From contig NZ_CP113361.1 in assembly GCF_026684035.1 (NCBI RefSeq), forward strand, positions 1,984,001-2,048,000: a stretch of 64,000 nucleotides of DNA, given 5' to 3'. The stretch is from Methanogenium organophilum. Its GTDB lineage: Archaea; Halobacteriota; Methanomicrobia; Methanomicrobiales; Methanomicrobiaceae. Both the position numbers and the translations under genes were made by a program. The notes under the pieces are model-generated. The model did no database searches and had not been told where the DNA came from. It saw only the letters and a list, made by a program, of their open reading frames with translations. Of this stretch, positions 60,111 through 64,000 are shown piece after piece (the first letter of the stretch is position 1; each line of letters starts with the position of its first letter).

Positions 60111-60854
60111 ATGGCAAAATTATTCAGCTGGGAAATGAAACTTGCACTTTTTCTGGTGGCGGCATCGGTCGCTATTTATTCAACAAAGATGCTCGTGCTA
60201 CATAATCCTGAAAATACGATAGATTACCTCTTTAATTCCATAGGTTTTCTTCCTATCAGTGTCCTTCTGGTAACTGTCGTCCTAAACCGCCTGCTGACAA
60301 TCCGCTCAACGCAGGAAAAAATGCAGAAACTCAATGTGGTCATCGGGACATTTTTTGCCGAGGTGGGTAATCACCTTCTGGTAGTATTTTCTGATTTTGA
60401 TGAAGATGTTTCTGTTCTGCGAAACAAGCTCATCATTAGCGATGAATGGGGTGATGACCGGTTTCGCGCGGTGTTAAAATCAATTGAAGATTATCCGTTC
60501 TCTGTGAACTGGGATGAAGTAGATTTTGCAGAGTTGGACCTGTTTTTGATGCAGAAACGTGATTTTCTTCTTCGTATGCTTGAAAACCCTGTCCTCCTCG
60601 AGAATCAGACGTTTACAGAGCTTTTACGTGCTGTATTTCATCTGAATGAAGAGTTACAGCGCCGTCCCGGGTTTGAATGCCTTCCTGAAAGTGACTGCCA
60701 GCATATCGGGGGGGATATCAACCGTGTGTATAAAGAACTTGTCTCAGAATGGATTCGGTACATGGAGTATCTCAAAAATAACTATCCCTATATGTATTCG
60801 CTTGCCCTTAGGACCAATCCATTTGATGAAGAGGCGGTGGCTATTGTGCAGTGA
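60111..60854 (+). CDS. Membrane protein of unknown function
   Basis: 247 residues. Two membrane helices (about 8-27 and 44-63) followed by a soluble helical domain (about 75-247) with acidic segments (FSDFDEDVSVLRNKLI). I do not recognise a family. It precedes the 2-oxoacid oxidoreductase genes by 66 nt and may be in the same unit, but the connection is speculative. Confidence 0.65.
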   Translation: MAKLFSWEMKLALFLVAASVAIYSTKMLVLHNPENTIDYLFNSIGFLPISVLLVTVVLNRLLTIRSTQEKMQKLNVVIGTFFAEVGNHLLVVFSDFDEDVSVLRNKLIISDEWGDDRFRAVLKSIEDYPFSVNWDEVDFAELDLFLMQKRDFLLRMLENPVLLENQTFTELLRAVFHLNEELQRRPGFECLPESDCQHIGGDINRVYKELVSEWIRYMEYLKNNYPYMYSLALRTNPFDEEAVAIVQ

Positions 60855-60920
60855 GGGAGGGCTCCCGGACAGAACTATTATCTCTTTTCATAGGCATGCA
60901 GAACGTGGGAGTTGTTATCG

Positions 60921-62588
60921 ATGGATGGGTGTTCGGTACTAATTGGGGGAAAGGCAGGGTCAGGAATTAACCGTGCAGGTCAGACAATTGCCCGCATGTT
61001 TACCCAACTGGGGTATTATGCATATATGCATTATGACTATCCGTCACTGATTCGTGGCGGCCACAATTTTTCTCTCATTCGTGCCAGCACGTATCCGGTG
61101 GGAACACACCGTTCAGGAATTGATATTCTTCTTGCAATGGACTCTCCCACGCTCAGCCTTCATCGGCACCACTGCAAACGCGACGCCCTGGTCATCTATA
61201 ACTCCGATACGGTGCGATCCGATACCGGTTCTGCGATCCCTCTGAAGAGTATTGTTGCAAGGAATGACGGGATGCATGTCATGGAAAATACAGCGATGAT
61301 CGGTGCTCTGGCGTCTGCCATTGGTATGGACTGGGATGACTGTGGATATGTAATCTCACAAGAAATGCGCAAATTCACACAAAAAAACCTGGCGATTGCG
61401 AGGGATGCATTCCGGATGCAGAGTGAGAAAAAAGAACTGAAGCGCCTGTCACAATCTCCGGGTATTCTTCTCTCCGGAAATGATGCAGTCTCTCTTGGAT
61501 TGCTCTCTGCCGGGCTGGACGGATATATTGCCTATCCGATGAGTCCGTCAACGGGTATTCTTCATTTCATGGCGGATGCTTCCGGTGAGACTGGTATACA
61601 GGTTTTTCAGCCGGAGAGCGAAATTGCGGCGATTACGATGGCAGAGGGAATGGCATATGCCGGGGCAAAGGCTGCTGTTGGCACATCAGGTGGTGGTTTC
61701 TGCCTGATGACTGAAGCACTCTCTATGGCAGGAATGGCAGAAATTCCGATAACCATTGTGCTTGCACAGAGGAGCGGTCCCTCTACCGGCACTCCCACAT
61801 ATACCGCTCAGTCAGACCTTCATTTTGCAATTCATGCAGGTCATGGTGAATTTCCCCGGTTTGTAATTGCTCCCGGGGATGCTGAACAGGCATATGTCTG
61901 GGCGGGGCATGCATTGTCGCTGTCCTGGCAGTTTCAGGTACCCTCCATTCTGCTGACAGATAATACCCTTTCAGAAGGGGTGTACACCGTTCCTCCGGAT
62001 ATGCTGCAGAAACGGATACCGGCCAGCCGGCCTGTTTCAGTTCATTTGTGGGAAGGGACGGAAGAGTATCAGAGATATCGTGATACTGAAGATGGCATAT
62101 CTCCCTATGCATCTCCCCCTCTTTTTGGGGCTGTCATTAAAGGGAACAGCAAGTCACATGACGAGTGGGGAATATCAGTTGACGATGGGATGCAGCTTGC
62201 ATCGATGACACGCAAGCAGATGAAAAAGATTCCCTCCATGAAAGATAGTGTTTCACAGCTGAAACCGGTCCTGATTGGAGGCAATCCGGATTCTGATATC
62301 TGTCTTATATCCTGGGGTTCAAATGCACCACTCTGCCGTGAGGCAGCACAGGTTATGGGAATAAAATCGGTTCAGCCAATTGTTGTGCATCCGTTTCCAG
62401 CATCTGAGATGACTGCAGCGACCTGTTGTTCTGTGATGACATTTCTTCTTGAGGATAACTATTCCGGTCAACTCGCGGATATCTGTGAGGCGCATGGTAT
62501 TCCGGTCGATATTCGTCTCCCGCGTTTTGATGGAAGGCCATCTGCAATCGATCAACTGATCGAAGACCTGTGGGGGCTGGTTGGATGA
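60921..62588 (+). CDS. korA: 2-oxoacid:ferredoxin oxidoreductase, fused gamma/alpha subunit
   Basis: 555 residues from ATG 60921, with GGGAG 9 nt upstream. The gamma domain at the N-terminus (IGGKAGSGINRAGQTIARMF) is followed by the alpha domain (GNDAVSLGLLSAGLDGYIAYPMSPSTG; EIAAITMAEGMAYAGAKAAV). The class oxidises a 2-oxoacid (such as 2-oxoglutarate) with ferredoxin and CoA. Its stop overlaps the beta gene (ATGA). Confidence 0.87.
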   Translation: MDGCSVLIGGKAGSGINRAGQTIARMFTQLGYYAYMHYDYPSLIRGGHNFSLIRASTYPVGTHRSGIDILLAMDSPTLSLHRHHCKRDALVIYNSDTVRSDTGSAIPLKSIVARNDGMHVMENTAMIGALASAIGMDWDDCGYVISQEMRKFTQKNLAIARDAFRMQSEKKELKRLSQSPGILLSGNDAVSLGLLSAGLDGYIAYPMSPSTGILHFMADASGETGIQVFQPESEIAAITMAEGMAYAGAKAAVGTSGGGFCLMTEALSMAGMAEIPITIVLAQRSGPSTGTPTYTAQSDLHFAIHAGHGEFPRFVIAPGDAEQAYVWAGHALSLSWQFQVPSILLTDNTLSEGVYTVPPDMLQKRIPASRPVSVHLWEGTEEYQRYRDTEDGISPYASPPLFGAVIKGNSKSHDEWGISVDDGMQLASMTRKQMKKIPSMKDSVSQLKPVLIGGNPDSDICLISWGSNAPLCREAAQVMGIKSVQPIVVHPFPASEMTAATCCSVMTFLLEDNYSGQLADICEAHGIPVDIRLPRFDGRPSAIDQLIEDLWGLVG

Positions 62589-63433
62589 CGAAAGGGCTTA
62601 TTACCGATGCCCAAAATACCTGGTGCCCGGGATGCGGCAATTTTGCCATACAGCATGCATTAAAAGACGTTATTCTGCGTCTGGAATCAGAGGGAGTTCC
62701 TCGCGAAAATATTGTTCTTGTTGTGGGTATCGGATGCCACGCAAAGATGGCAGATTACCTGAATGTAAATTCATTATATGCTCTTCACGGGAGGGCGGTT
62801 TCATTTGCGACAGGGATTTGCATTGCCCGTCCTGACCTGTTTGTGATCTGCTGTGTGGGGGACGGCGATGCATATGCGGAAGGTATTGCTCATCTGCTGT
62901 TTGCAGCAAAACGGAATGTGAATATGACTGTTCTTGTGCACAATAATCGTGTATATGGGCTGACGAAGGGGCAGGTAACACCAACCTCGCCTCTGGAGTA
63001 TCACGGAAAGTCGAATCCTGATTCCAGAGAGGGAATCGCGCTGAATCCTCCTGAACTACTGTTATCGGTCGGTTGTAGTTATATTGCGCGGGGATACAGC
63101 CGGCGACAGGAGGAGCTGAAAGGACTGATTTATGATGGCATCGTGCATCCAGGTTTTTCCTGTATTGACATCCTTCAGATTTGTGCAAGTTTTCTGGATA
63201 AAACAAAGGAGTATGATCGCCAGGTGTATGTTCCTCTTGATCATAATCCTGAAGATTTTGATGCAGCCTGTCGTCTGGTGCGGGAATATTCCTATGAAGA
63301 TTCCGGAAATATCCCTCTGGGGGTGGTATTTCATGAGGAACGGGATATCTTCCATGTAGGTACTCCTTTCTCTCGTCAGAGATATACTGATAAAAAGGGG
63401 TTCATTCTGCGTTTCATTGAAGAACGTAAATAA
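62585..63433 (+). CDS. korB: 2-oxoacid:ferredoxin oxidoreductase beta subunit
   Basis: 282 residues. Thiamine-pyrophosphate motifs are WCPGCGNFAI, VGIGCHAKMADYL, CCVGDGDAYAEG and NNRVYGLTKGQ. The cysteines in WCPGCG and GIGC hold an [4Fe-4S] cluster. With the fused alpha/gamma subunit it makes a two-subunit enzyme; a separate delta ferredoxin subunit is absent. Confidence 0.9.
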   Translation: MTKGLITDAQNTWCPGCGNFAIQHALKDVILRLESEGVPRENIVLVVGIGCHAKMADYLNVNSLYALHGRAVSFATGICIARPDLFVICCVGDGDAYAEGIAHLLFAAKRNVNMTVLVHNNRVYGLTKGQVTPTSPLEYHGKSNPDSREGIALNPPELLLSVGCSYIARGYSRRQEELKGLIYDGIVHPGFSCIDILQICASFLDKTKEYDRQVYVPLDHNPEDFDAACRLVREYSYEDSGNIPLGVVFHEERDIFHVGTPFSRQRYTDKKGFILRFIEERK

Positions 63434-63510
63434 ATTCTGCCTTTTCAATGCATAGGTATTTATGTTACGCATTGTTAATGAGCAGTGTTGACGTCATTCG
63501 AGGTGATGAG

Positions 63511-64000
63511 ATGATGAATCAGAGAATTCTTGAGACAATCAATGAGCAGATAAAATGGGAGCTGTATTCCTCCTATCTGTATCTTTCCATGTCGGCATGG
63601 TATGATTCAATTGGACTGCGGGGGTTTGCAAACTGGGAACGGATTCAGGCGATGGAAGAACGTGACCATGCACTGAAATTTTATGATTATGTACTTGCCC
63701 GTGGCGGAGTTATTGAGCTTCAGAGTATTGATGCCCCCCCTTCTTCCTGGGAATCTCCGGAAAAGGCATTTGAGTTTCAGTATGCGCATGAACAGTCCGT
63801 TACTGCAAAGATCAACAATCTTGTTGAGATTGCACTTGAAGAGCGTGATCATGCAACATATAACATGCTGCAGTACTTTGTGGATGAACAGGTTGAAGAG
63901 GAGGACAATGCACATACTGTTCTCGAACAGTTGAGGATGGTCAGCGATGAAGCGGGGAAGAGCATTCTCTTCATGATTGATAAGGACCTTGCCGCAAGGG
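63511..64000 (+). CDS. ftnA: Ferritin, partial (C-terminus outside window)
   Basis: About 163 residues are visible. ETINEQIKWELYSSYLYLSM, ERIQAMEERDHALKFYDYV and IALEERDHATYNMLQYFVDE carry the ferroxidase glutamates and histidines of non-haem ferritin. The start ATG (63511, with another ATG at 63514) follows an AGGTGATG Shine-Dalgarno sequence. It stores iron as a 24-mer. The frame is still open at the right edge. Confidence 0.93.
   Translation, partial: MMNQRILETINEQIKWELYSSYLYLSMSAWYDSIGLRGFANWERIQAMEERDHALKFYDYVLARGGVIELQSIDAPPSSWESPEKAFEFQYAHEQSVTAKINNLVEIALEERDHATYNMLQYFVDEQVEEEDNAHTVLEQLRMVSDEAGKSILFMIDKDLAAR

Noticed and set aside
1-64000. CRISPR arrays, insertion sequences, toxin-antitoxin or restriction systems
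   Set aside because: No regularly spaced direct repeats, transposase-like reading frames or Cas/restriction proteins were found in the window.

Overview
The window reads as a contiguous chromosomal piece of a methanogenic archaeon, most likely a member of the Methanomicrobiales; I cannot fix the genus. The archaeal assignment rests on ribosomal proteins L21e, L31e, L39e, LX and S19e, RNA polymerase subunit F, aIF6, prefoldin alpha, SRP54/FtsY, RNase P protein 4, Pus10/TrmY and archaeal TATA-box promoters. The methanogen assignment rests on an F420-non-reducing-type NiFe hydrogenase and DUF371/DUF473/DUF5611/DUF655 proteins. Bacterial-type MutS/MutL and exonuclease VII (XseA/XseB) fit Methanomicrobia, which have acquired many bacterial genes. 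There is no CRISPR array, transposase, rRNA gene or plasmid replication gene.

Layout. Positions 1-2370 (minus) are the end of a DUF4350/DUF4129 membrane-protein cluster. 2476-7504 (plus) hold a secreted protein and mutS-mutL. 7520-8149 is an Mtq2/HemK2-type methyltransferase and 8218-10023 a HerA-like ATPase. 10571-21280 (minus) is a translation supercluster: rnp4, yhbY, S19e, PDCD5, a PP-loop ATPase, L39e, L31e, aIF6, LX, pfdA, ftsY, srp54, trmY, pus10, L21e, rpoF, DUF655 and ksgA, with purN upstream. A CNNM/CorC membrane protein, a TIM-barrel protein, xseAB, a zinc-finger protein, an FKBP-like protein, Hsp20, CBS-ParB, a sugar nucleotidyltransferase, cobQ and an eIF1-like factor follow to 32510.

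Positions 32662-42386 (minus) form one unusual co-directional run: ferredoxin, V4R-like protein, NiFe-hydrogenase small and large subunits, a Roadblock/LC7 protein, two related accessory proteins, a FlaI/TadA-like secretion ATPase with a long disordered tail, and two FlaJ/TadBC-like membrane proteins. A prepilin peptidase is transcribed divergently (42662-43480), and the shared promoter region carries three copies of a TGATTTGAC motif. I regard this as the best candidate for an undescribed system: a hydrogenase physically linked to a type IV pilus/Tad-like machine through Roadblock proteins.

The right third carries hisI, a PIN-ATPase-KH protein, leuS, a PAC2-family protein, DUF473, tRNA-Arg(TCT), metG, a polar amino-acid ABC transporter (53901-56969), a DHH phosphoesterase, tRNA-Phe(GAA), msrB, a RibD-type reductase, a lipoprotein, a membrane protein, a two-subunit 2-oxoacid:ferredoxin oxidoreductase and a ferritin cut by the window edge.

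Two observations stand out besides the hydrogenase-pilus run. First, pus10 and yhbY both have clear protein homology beginning at an AUC codon behind a strong Shine-Dalgarno sequence, with no AUG, GUG or UUG available in frame; both AUC codons overlap the stop of the preceding gene. Second, a dispersed repeat of about 140 bp occurs in two convergent intergenic regions (10221-10361 and 50864-50998); the first copy lies where a HerA gene separates ksgA from its usual hemK neighbour.
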